This document shows positions 1-5,550 of a stretch of DNA of 9,650 nt, piece by piece. Within the stretch, counting starts at the first letter, position 1. Every line of letters starts with the position of its first letter. The translations under genes and the position numbers were made by a program. Source of the stretch: Defluviitaleaceae bacterium (GTDB lineage: Bacteria; Bacillota; Clostridia; Lachnospirales; WQUN01); assembly GCA_009783525.1 (NCBI GenBank), contig WRDG01000070.1, positions 1-9,650 on the forward strand, written 5' to 3'. The notes below the pieces were generated by a model. That model saw only the letters and a list, made by a program, of their open reading frames with translations, did no database searches and had not been told where the DNA came from.

Positions 1-267
1 GGCGACGCGGACGTGGGCAGGGGCGTAAATTTCGGGTGCGGCGCAGTAACCGCAAACTACGACGGAAAAAACAAACACCGCACGGTTATAAAGGACGGCG
101 CTTTTATAGGCTGCAACGTCAATCTTGTCGCGCCCGTCACAATATTTGAAAACGCTTACGCGGCGGCGGGCTCCACGATAACCGCGGACGTGCCCCCGGA
201 CGCGCTCGCCATAGCGCGCGAGCGGCAGGTCAACAAAGAAAACCGCTCGCCGAAAAAAAAATTATAG
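1..267 (+). CDS. glmU: GlmU C-terminal acetyltransferase domain (5' truncated)
   Basis: This is the last 88 residues of the bifunctional N-acetylglucosamine-1-phosphate uridyltransferase / glucosamine-1-phosphate acetyltransferase, which makes UDP-GlcNAc for cell-wall precursors in the cytoplasm. The frame is open from base 1, so the start lies outside the window. The fragment shows left-handed beta-helix hexapeptide character and the diagnostic run TANYDGKNKHRT, whose Asn (fragment residue 19) and Lys (25) line up with N386 and K392 of the E. coli enzyme. FIGCNVNLVAPVT and ALAIARERQ follow, as in GlmU C-termini. The usual Ser of the GS(D/N) step is Cys here. The TAG stop (265-267) overlaps the stop of the convergent gene by 6 bp, and no terminator hairpin is visible. 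Bifunctionality is inferred from the family, because the uridyltransferase half is not in view. Confidence 0.93.
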   Translation, partial: GDADVGRGVNFGCGAVTANYDGKNKHRTVIKDGAFIGCNVNLVAPVTIFENAYAAAGSTITADVPPDALAIARERQVNKENRSPKKKL

Positions 268-1587
268 ACCTGCGGTAAATTTGCCGAGCACGTCGGTTAA
301 GGCCGGATACCCTATCTCTTGCAAGTCGTAAGAGATCCTGGTGTTCGGCTTGTTTATTTTTATTACGCGCGCGAGGTCGATCGGAGTCGCCACCACAACC
401 GCGTCGCAGGGGGTTGCGTCTATTGTCGCGGCGAGATCCGCAGTCTGCTGTTCGCCGTAGCCCATGGCAGGAAGTACCTGCCCGATGTTCGGATAAATTT
501 TGAATGTTTCGGCGAGCCCGCCTTTTACGTACGGGCGCGGGTCGATAATTTCCGCCGCGCCGTAGCGCTTCGCCGCGACCACGCCGGCCCCTATTTTCAT
601 TTCGCCGTGAGTTAGTGTTGGGCCGTCTTCCACTACCAAAACTTTTTTGCCCTTGATCAAGTCGGGGCTGCCCGCCTTTATGACGGAAACCGCGTCAACA
701 ACTTCCGCGCGCGGGTTTACTTTTGCTATGTTTGCGCGCACGGTTTGTATGTCATCAAAGTTTGCGCTGTCTATTTTGTTTATGACCACCGCGTCCGCAA
801 TGCGGAGCGTCACTTCGCCGGGATAATACGAAAGCTCGTGTCCCGGGCGGTGCGGATCCGTCACAGTTATCATCAGGTCGGGCTTGTAAAACGGGAAGTC
901 GTTGTTGCCGCCGTCCCACAGAACAATGTCGCAGCCCGCAGGGTCGTTTTCCGCCGCGCGGAGTATTGCCTCATAATCGACGCCCGCATAAATTACGTTC
1001 CCGCTTGCGATATGCGGCTCGTACTCCTCCATCTCCTCGATGGTGCAGCCGTGCTTCGTCAAATCTTCGAGCGCCGCGAAACGCTGCACCTTTTGTTTGA
1101 CGAGGTCGCCGTAGGGCATCGGGTGGCGCACGGCGATAACCCTGTACCCCATGCCGTTTAAAATTTCCATCACGCGGCGCGACGTCTGGCTCTTGCCGCA
1201 GCCCGTGCGGACCGCGCCCACCGCGACAACGGGCTTGCTGCTTTTAAGCATCGTCCGCTTGTGCCCTAACAGCGTGAAGGCGGCGCCGGCCGCGTTTACC
1301 CGCGCCGAAAGTCCCATCACATAAGCATAAGGCACGTCGCTGTATGAGAAGACGCACTCGTCCGCGCCGTATTTTTCAATCAGGCTTTCGAGTTCGTCCT
1401 GCGGATAAATAGGTATCCCGTCCGGATAAAGGCCGCCGGCAAGCTCCGCCGGATATTTACGCCCGGCTATGTCCGGAATTTGCGCGGCCGTAAACGCCGC
1501 GACCTTGCAGTTTGGGTTGCCGCGGTAGGCCGTATTGAAATTGTGGAAATCTCTGCCCGCCGCCCCGATGATAATTACCGTCTTCAT
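262..1587 (-). CDS. cyclic 2,3-diphosphoglycerate synthetase-family P-loop protein (COG2403-like predicted GTPase)
   Basis: The 441-residue cytoplasmic protein has an N-terminal Rossmann-like segment (MKTVIIIGAAGRDFHNFN), then a P-loop domain with Walker A GAVRTGCGKS (124-133), a WDGGNND motif (224-230) and an NKID motif (270-273) like the GTPase G4 box. A C-terminal part contains DGPTLTHGEM and a second alpha/beta fold. Length and motif order fit the family of archaeal cyclic 2,3-diphosphoglycerate synthetase, an ATP-using ligase known from thermophilic methanogens. The bacterial members have no role I can state with confidence. The ATG is preceded by AAAGGAG (1601-1595) at 7-nt spacing, which fixes the start. 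Three ARG-box-like sites and two candidate promoters lie upstream, so arginine-linked control is plausible. The gene is convergent with and overlaps glmU. Family assignment is solid; the reaction in this organism is unknown. Confidence 0.82.
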   Translation of the reverse strand: MKTVIIIGAAGRDFHNFNTAYRGNPNCKVAAFTAAQIPDIAGRKYPAELAGGLYPDGIPIYPQDELESLIEKYGADECVFSYSDVPYAYVMGLSARVNAAGAAFTLLGHKRTMLKSSKPVVAVGAVRTGCGKSQTSRRVMEILNGMGYRVIAVRHPMPYGDLVKQKVQRFAALEDLTKHGCTIEEMEEYEPHIASGNVIYAGVDYEAILRAAENDPAGCDIVLWDGGNNDFPFYKPDLMITVTDPHRPGHELSYYPGEVTLRIADAVVINKIDSANFDDIQTVRANIAKVNPRAEVVDAVSVIKAGSPDLIKGKKVLVVEDGPTLTHGEMKIGAGVVAAKRYGAAEIIDPRPYVKGGLAETFKIYPNIGQVLPAMGYGEQQTADLAATIDATPCDAVVVATPIDLARVIKINKPNTRISYDLQEIGYPALTDVLGKFTAGL

Positions 1588-1653
1588 TTTTTTTCTCCTT
1601 TGCGAAAAATTAATTTCAAATCATTTTTTATTGTGATGCGTATTTATGCAATA

Positions 1654-1682
1654 AATATATATGATTATGCGTGAATATGCAA
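1654..1682 (-). promoter_or_regulatory. candidate sigma-A promoter P2 (proximal)
   Basis: This repeats the arrangement of P1 one 31-bp unit downstream. TTGCAT (1682-1677) and TATATT (1659-1654) are separated by 17 bp, with the -35 inside the middle ARG-box-like site. The third unit keeps TTGCAT but has AAAAAT at the -10 position, so it is probably not a promoter. Confidence 0.45.
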
Positions 1683-1684
1683 TA

Positions 1685-1713
1685 AATATAAGCGATCATG
1701 AATATTTATGCAA
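1685..1713 (-). promoter_or_regulatory. candidate sigma-A promoter P1 (distal)
   Basis: On the minus strand TTGCAT (1713-1708) and TATATT (1690-1685) are separated by 17 bp. The -35 lies inside the third ARG-box-like site, so a bound repressor would block polymerase. Transcription would start near 1678 and read into the COG2403-like gene. Confidence 0.45.
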
Positions 1714-1741
1714 CAATTTTTTTGGCGGCACAAAAATTTTT

Positions 1742-2470
1742 TCAAATAATTTTTTTTGCGGCGGCCGTCAGGCCGCCCACCTCCGCTTGCGTCAAATATC
1801 TGTAGGCTCCCTTTTGCAGCGCGCCCAAGTACAGATTCCCCACGCCGATCCGCTTGAGGCGGATTACGCGGTGCCCCACCGCCTCGCACATTTTTCTTAT
1901 CTGGCGGTTTTTGCCTTCGCGTATTGTTATTTGCGCGTCGCAGTATGTTCCGTGCCTGCCTAAAATTTTTACCTTTGCCCGCGCGGTTTTTGCCCCGTCT
2001 ATCTTCACGCCGTTTTCTAATGCGCCAAGCGCGTCCGAGTCCGGCACGCCGCTTATCCTCACCGAATATTTTTTTTCCACTTCGTGCTTCGGATGCGTGA
2101 GCATATATGCGAAATCTCCGTCGTTTGTCAAAAGCAGCAGCCCCGACGAATCGTAGTCGAGCCTGCCGACCGGAAAGACGCGGCGCGGCTCGCCCTTTAC
2201 GAAATCGACGGCGCACGGGCGTCCCTGCGGGTCGCTCGCGGATGTGACCACCCCTTCGGGCTTGTGCAGCATGATGTAAACATATCCCGCCTGCGTTTCC
2301 ACTTCGCCGCCGTCCACAGTCACGCGGTCGCGCCGCGGATCGACGCGGACGCCCGCCTCGAGCACCGTTTCGCCGTTAAGCATGACTCTCCCGTCCGCAA
2401 TCATTTTTTCTGCGCCGCGGCGCGACGCGACGCCCGCGCCCGCCAAAAATTTTTGCATCCTGACCTGCAT
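1742..2470 (-). CDS. rluB: 23S rRNA pseudouridine synthase, RluB/RsuA family
   Basis: This 242-residue enzyme isomerises a specific uridine in rRNA to pseudouridine; RluB of E. coli acts on helix 93 of 23S rRNA. Residues 1-55 form the S4 RNA-binding domain (MQKFLAGAGVASRRGAEKMI, then VMLNGE). The catalytic motif is GRLDYDSSGLLLLTNDG with nucleophile Asp105. Later family motifs are EKKYSVRI and EGKNRQIRKMCEAVGH followed by LKRIGVGN. The length is ordinary for the family. The first ATG is chosen because TAAGGGGG (2484-2477) sits 6 nt upstream; the internal Met5 would be too far from it. It shares its strand with the COG2403-like gene, but the 154-bp gap and the internal promoters suggest separate control. 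RsuA (16S) specificity is less likely because RluB is the usual clostridial S4/RsuA member. Confidence 0.92.
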   Translation of the reverse strand: MQVRMQKFLAGAGVASRRGAEKMIADGRVMLNGETVLEAGVRVDPRRDRVTVDGGEVETQAGYVYIMLHKPEGVVTSASDPQGRPCAVDFVKGEPRRVFPVGRLDYDSSGLLLLTNDGDFAYMLTHPKHEVEKKYSVRISGVPDSDALGALENGVKIDGAKTARAKVKILGRHGTYCDAQITIREGKNRQIRKMCEAVGHRVIRLKRIGVGNLYLGALQKGAYRYLTQAEVGGLTAAAKKII

Positions 2471-2486
2471 ACGCCGCCCCCTTATT

Positions 2487-2502
2487 CGCGTTTATAAACG
2501 CG
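2487..2502. repeat. perfect 16-bp palindrome over the rluB -10
   Basis: CGCGTTTATAAACGCG is identical to its reverse complement. It ends 3 bp before the rluB ribosome binding site and contains the candidate -10. It could be an operator for a dimeric regulator. A 16-bp perfect palindrome is unlikely by chance in a given 160-bp region, but no known binding consensus came to mind. Confidence 0.5.
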
Positions 2503-2520
2503 CCGTTTAAAAAATAACAA
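2491..2520 (-). promoter_or_regulatory. candidate promoter for rluB
   Basis: On the minus strand TTGTTA (2520-2515) and TATAAA (2496-2491) are separated by 18 bp. The start site would fall a few bases before the ribosome binding site, giving a very short leader. The -10 lies within a perfect palindrome. Confidence 0.4.
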
Positions 2521-2573
2521 GCGGAAAAAAAATCTGCGATCAATCCGTTTTTGCGAAGAGTAAAACCGTTGAT

Positions 2574-2602
2574 TTGTAGTTGACCATCGAATACTTTACA
2601 AT
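2574..2602 (+). promoter_or_regulatory. candidate promoter for the TIM-barrel gene
   Basis: TTGTAG (2574-2579) and TACAAT (2597-2602) are separated by 17 bp. Transcription would start near 2609, leaving a leader of about 23 nt that holds the ribosome binding site AAAGGGG (2618-2624). A better -35, TTGACC at 2580, has no acceptable -10 at proper spacing. Confidence 0.4.
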
Positions 2603-2631
2603 GTCCGAAATATATACAAAGGGGCGGCATC

Positions 2632-3486
2632 ATGCAACCGTACACACTCACGGGCTTCGCGGACGAAGCCGGGTTCACGGCGGAGGAGCAGATCGAGGCT
2701 TTGGCTTCAAACGAAATTTTTTACATGGAAGCGCGGACGATAGACGGCAAAAATATTTTGGATCTGTCCGACGACGAGCTCGCGGTTATAAAAAAGAAGC
2801 TCGATACGAAAAATTTTAGGGTTTCCGCAATCGGCTCGCCGATTGGCAAGACACTGCTGGCCGACCCGTTTGACAATGTGTTGAAAAAATTTGACCGGGC
2901 TGTTTGCGCGGCAAAAATTTTGGACGCGAAATTTATCCGCGGGTTCAGCTTTTACATACCCAAGGACGCCCCGCACGAAACTTTCGCGGACGAAGTCGTT
3001 TCGCGCCTGCTCGAACTGTCCGCTGTCTGCAAAAAAAACGGCCTCGTTTACGCGCTCGAAAACGAGTCCGGCATCTTCACCGACATACCCGAGCGCTGCG
3101 CCTACGTGCTTGAGCGCGTCGGCTCGCCCTCCTTCGGGCTCGCGTTCGACCCGGCAAACTTTATTAACAACAACGCCGAGCCATTCCCCGAAGCCTTCGG
3201 CCTCTTGAAGCAGTACATACTTTACTTCCACATCAAAGACGGAACGGTAATCGACGGCGTGTACCACAACCGCGCTGCAGGCGAAGGCAGCGGCCAAATT
3301 GCCGCAATGTTAAAAGCCGCTTTTGACGGCGGCTTTAAAGGCTTCCTTTCTATCGAGCCGCACCTCGCGGCGGGCTACCGTTCAATCGACCCCACCATTT
3401 TTCAAAAAAAGGCGGAGACCAGCGCCGAGCTTTTTACCCTCGCAGCAAACGCACTTAAAAAAGTGCTGAAAGATATCGGCATGTAA
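2632..3486 (+). CDS. sugar phosphate isomerase/epimerase-like TIM barrel protein
   Basis: The 284-residue cytoplasmic protein belongs to the xylose isomerase-like TIM barrel / AP endonuclease 2 superfamily. The expected metal ligands at strand ends are visible: Glu143 (YALENESG), Asp173 (LAFDPANF), His200 (YFHIKDG) and Glu242 (LSIEPHL). The segment RAAGEGSGQI (214-223) is the usual glycine-rich loop before the final strands. The N-terminal TGFADEAG opens the first strand, as in inosose isomerase/dehydratase-like members. Substrate cannot be read from sequence; a sugar, inositol or hydroxypyruvate-type ketose is possible. AAAGGGG 7 nt upstream supports the ATG. It is 47 bp upstream of the hydrogenase-like sensor and could share its transcript, but no functional link is evident. 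Confidence 0.82.
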   Translation: MQPYTLTGFADEAGFTAEEQIEALASNEIFYMEARTIDGKNILDLSDDELAVIKKKLDTKNFRVSAIGSPIGKTLLADPFDNVLKKFDRAVCAAKILDAKFIRGFSFYIPKDAPHETFADEVVSRLLELSAVCKKNGLVYALENESGIFTDIPERCAYVLERVGSPSFGLAFDPANFINNNAEPFPEAFGLLKQYILYFHIKDGTVIDGVYHNRAAGEGSGQIAAMLKAAFDGGFKGFLSIEPHLAAGYRSIDPTIFQKKAETSAELFTLAANALKKVLKDIGM

Positions 3487-3533
3487 CACAGAACCGGCAG
3501 GCACATACCTATCAAACTGCGAAGAGGCTGAAT

Positions 3534-5258
3534 ATGAAAGAGCTTATAAAAAACGATGCGTCAAAATGCATCGGCTGCAACAGGTGCATCAGGTTCTGCC
3601 CGGTCGAGGGCGCGAACATCGCCTATAAAGAGGACGAAGCCATCAAGGTAAGGACGGACGGCGCTAAGTGCATCGCTTGCGGCGCGTGCATCGACACGTG
3701 CAGGCACGAATCGCGGGGTTACTCTGACGACACGGAAAAATTTTTGTCCGACCTGCGGGCGGGAGTAAAAATTTCGCTGTTCGCGGCGCCCGCGAACAGA
3801 ACCAACGGAGAGAACGGCGGCAGGCTGCTCACATGGCTGCGGCGCCTGGGCGTCAATAAAATTTATGATGTATCGCTGGGCGCGGACATATGCACATGGG
3901 CGCACATAAGGCACATCGAAAAAAACCGCCCGCCCGCGATAATCACGCAGCCGTGCCCGGCTATCGTCAACTACGTGCTGCTGCACAGGCCCGAGCTCGC
4001 CAAATACCTTTCGCCAGTGCAAAGCCCGATGCTCTGCACGGCAATTTACATGAAGCGCTACAAGGGGGTTTCGGACAGCCTCGCCGCGCTCTCGCCCTGC
4101 ATAGCCAAATCAAACGAGTTTGAACAGACACAGCTTGTCAAATACAACGTCACGTTCAAAAAGCTTTACGAGTACATAAAGTCGCAAAACATCCGGCTGC
4201 CAAACGAAGCGACGGGTTTCGACCACGCGGAGAGCTCGCTCGGCAGCCTGTTTCCGATGCCGGGCGGTTTAAAAGAAAACATCGAAGCGTATCTCGGTAA
4301 GTCGATAAGGATAGACAAATCGGAGGGGCCGGAAACCGTTTACAGGGCGTTGGACGAATACGCGAAGCAAAGCCCGAGGTTTTATCCGGCGGTGTTCGAC
4401 GTGCTTAACTGCAAGGAGGGCTGCAACCTCGGCACGGGCTGCACGCACGAAAAAAGCATGTTCGAAATAAACACCGTTATGGACGGAGTGCGCAAAAGCG
4501 TGACCGAGCAGCGCGGCCGCGCAGATTTTGACGCATTGTACGAAGGGTACGACAAGGAGCTTCGCCTTAATGATTTTTTACGCGCATACCAATCCGCGCC
4601 GGTAAAGCTGTACGAGGTAAGCGAGAAGCAAATCGAAGAGTCGTACGCCAAGCTCAATAAATTTTCGCATGTCGACCGCACGTTCGACTGTTCGGCGTGC
4701 GGGGCGGACTCGTGCCGCGAGATGGCGCGCCAAATCGCGCTGGGCTTTAACATCGCCGCGAACTGCATCCAAAAAGTCCGCGCCGACGTTCACTCGGAGC
4801 ACGACCTTGTGCTCGAGCTTTCTGCGGCCAACGTAAAAAATATCGACGAGATACTCGTCGACATTTCGAAAATCAAAAATCTTACCGCGGACATTTCGCA
4901 AAACGTGACCGGCATCAACACGGCGCTCGACCAGTTCAACAAAATGGCGAAGGAGATCAACCAAATCGCCATGAAAATAAACATCATCGCGCTAAACGCT
5001 TCGGTCGAGGCCGCGCGCGCCGGGCAGTTCGGCAAGGCGTTCGGCGTGATCGCGGAAGAGATACGAAGCTTAGCCAACTCGTCGAAAAAAACCGTCGCGG
5101 CCACGGAGGACGTCACGGAAAAGGCGGACCTGTCCATCACCTACATCAACAACATGATCAAACAGATAAGCGGCGAAGTGGAAAAAGCGTACAACGTGAT
5201 TTCGGACATTTCGGAAAAAACGCAGAAGACATTGCAAAAAGACGGGCTTATAAAATAA
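3534..5258 (+). CDS. sensory [FeFe]-hydrogenase / methyl-accepting chemotaxis fusion protein
   Basis: This 574-residue soluble protein has no transmembrane helix. In order it shows two [4Fe-4S] ferredoxin motifs (Cys12, 15, 18, 22 and Cys46, 49, 52, 56); an H-cluster domain at about 75-340; a further Fe-S motif CxxCGxxxxC...C (Cys386, 389, 394, 411); and a chemoreceptor signalling hairpin at about 440-560 with tip INIIALNASVEAARAG followed by GVIAEEIRSLA. The four H-cluster ligands are in place: Cys141 (TQPCPAI), Cys189 (LSPCIAK), and Cys293 and Cys297 (NCKEGC). The position that carries the proton-relay Cys in catalytic enzymes (TSCCPGW) is Pro140. This architecture matches group C sensory [FeFe] hydrogenases, especially the chemotaxis-linked subgroup, so the likely role is H2 or redox sensing passed to CheA/CheW. 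HydE, HydF and HydG would be needed to build the cofactor. AAGAGG (3522-3527) supports the start. Confidence 0.85.
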   Translation: MKELIKNDASKCIGCNRCIRFCPVEGANIAYKEDEAIKVRTDGAKCIACGACIDTCRHESRGYSDDTEKFLSDLRAGVKISLFAAPANRTNGENGGRLLTWLRRLGVNKIYDVSLGADICTWAHIRHIEKNRPPAIITQPCPAIVNYVLLHRPELAKYLSPVQSPMLCTAIYMKRYKGVSDSLAALSPCIAKSNEFEQTQLVKYNVTFKKLYEYIKSQNIRLPNEATGFDHAESSLGSLFPMPGGLKENIEAYLGKSIRIDKSEGPETVYRALDEYAKQSPRFYPAVFDVLNCKEGCNLGTGCTHEKSMFEINTVMDGVRKSVTEQRGRADFDALYEGYDKELRLNDFLRAYQSAPVKLYEVSEKQIEESYAKLNKFSHVDRTFDCSACGADSCREMARQIALGFNIAANCIQKVRADVHSEHDLVLELSAANVKNIDEILVDISKIKNLTADISQNVTGINTALDQFNKMAKEINQIAMKINIIALNASVEAARAGQFGKAFGVIAEEIRSLANSSKKTVAATEDVTEKADLSITYINNMIKQISGEVEKAYNVISDISEKTQKTLQKDGLIK

Positions 5259-5284
5259 GAATTCGATGATTAACTGAAAATGCC

Positions 5285-5362
5285 GATTTTGCGCTTCGAA
5301 AAATTCCTTAAAATTTTTCTAAAGAAAAATTTTCATTGCCGGGATTTTTCACGCGCAAAATC
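5285..5362. repeat. 78-nt near-palindrome (long imperfect hairpin)
   Basis: Three nested arms pair in register. GATTTTGCGC (5285-5294) pairs perfectly with 5353-5362. GAAAAATTCC (5298-5307) pairs with GGGATTTTTC (5341-5350), using one G-U. AAAATTTTTC (5310-5319) pairs perfectly with 5324-5333 around a TAAA loop. The internal loops are TTC/AC and TT/CATTGCC. It starts 26 bp after the hydrogenase stop, and no U-tract follows, so it is not an ordinary intrinsic terminator. It may protect the 3' end of the upstream mRNA, or be a small repetitive element. Confidence 0.6.
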
Positions 5363-5368
5363 AAATGC

Positions 5369-5398
5369 TTGACCGATCGTTATGCCCTGTGATACAAA
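5369..5398 (+). promoter_or_regulatory. candidate promoter of the cob operon leader
   Basis: TTGACC (5369-5374, five of six -35 bases) and TACAAA (5393-5398) are separated by 18 bp. This would start a leader RNA near 5405. A perfect TATAAT lies at 5445-5450 but has no -35 at 16-18 bp and no TGn extension. Moderate evidence only. Confidence 0.35.
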
Positions 5399-5404
5399 GT
5401 GCAG

Positions 5405-5550
5405 ACTTGTTTGTTCAAGGCCTCGCGGTATACGGGTCTTTGCATATAATAACGCAGCGCCGCCCGTTCCGTTTCTTTTTTTGCGTTAGTGCGCTAAAAA
5501 CCCCGTTAAGCAGGCGGGGTTTTTTTTGTCCCGGCCATTCGGAGGTATTC
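5405..5550 (+). promoter_or_regulatory. cob operon leader with probable transcription attenuator
   Basis: The stretch from the candidate start to cobC has no credible coding sequence and ends in an intrinsic terminator directly before the cobC ribosome binding site. Pairings upstream of the terminator include TAACGCA (5450-5456) with TGCGTTA (5482-5488), ACGGG (5432-5436) with CCCGT (5463-5467), and AGCGC (5456-5460) with GCGCT (5491-5495). The same ACGGG and TAACG segments could instead pair with the terminator's left arm (CCCGT at 5502-5506, CGTTA at 5504-5508), as an antiterminator would. Hallmarks of the cobalamin riboswitch, such as a GCCACTG-type box, are absent. A regulatory RNA is inferred from layout; its ligand is unknown. 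Confidence 0.4.
5496..5527 (+). terminator. intrinsic terminator upstream of cobC
   Basis: AAAAACCCCG (5496-5505) can pair with CGGGGTTTTT (5515-5524) around a 9-nt loop, and eight T residues run from 5520 to 5527. The 3' end is 13 bp before GGAGG (5541-5545), so there is no space for another promoter. This implies that cob transcription must read through it. Confidence 0.85.

Larger units (their letters stand above)
1635..1714 (-). promoter_or_regulatory. three phased ARG-box-like operators
   Basis: Three related 18-bp sites start at 1635, 1666 and 1697, exactly 31 bp apart. Each fits the ArgR/AhrC core TGMAT-N4-ATKCA in whole or large part: TGCGTATTTATGCA (1638-1651), TGCGTGAATATGCA (1669-1682) and TGAATATTTATGCA (1700-1713). 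The third site, CATGAATATTTATGCAAC, matches the Bacillus consensus CATGAATAAAAATKCAAK at 14 of 18 positions, with mismatches mainly in the AT centre. The array lies 48-127 bp upstream of the COG2403-like gene. Spacing of about three helical turns would put all three sites on one DNA face. Binding by ArgR is inferred from sequence only. Confidence 0.55.

Noticed and set aside
1635..1714. 31-bp periodic repeats as a possible CRISPR remnant
   Set aside because: Only three diverged AT-rich units without distinct spacers; they sit at a promoter and fit ARG boxes better.
1665..2216. 183-residue minus-strand frame overlapping rluB
   Set aside because: Arg/Gly-rich shadow in another frame of rluB that runs into the regulatory region.
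5411..5436. tRNA-like T-arm (TTGTTCAAGG) or T-box-like piece in the leader
   Set aside because: Flanking bases do not form a 5-bp T-stem, no acceptor or anticodon arm can be drawn, and the T-box core sequence is absent.
5445..5450. Perfect TATAAT as a second cob promoter
   Set aside because: No -35 at 16-18 bp and no TGn extension; it may simply be part of the leader RNA.
5405..5527. Canonical cobalamin riboswitch
   Set aside because: Expected from context, but I found no GCCACTG-type box or other conserved core segments on the plus strand; reported as an unassigned attenuator instead.
5365..5550. In-frame N-terminal extension of cobC from an ATG at 5365
   Set aside because: It has no ribosome binding site, would be translated through the terminator hairpin, and the phosphatase family starts at the RHG-proximal Met at 5551, which has GGAGG before it.
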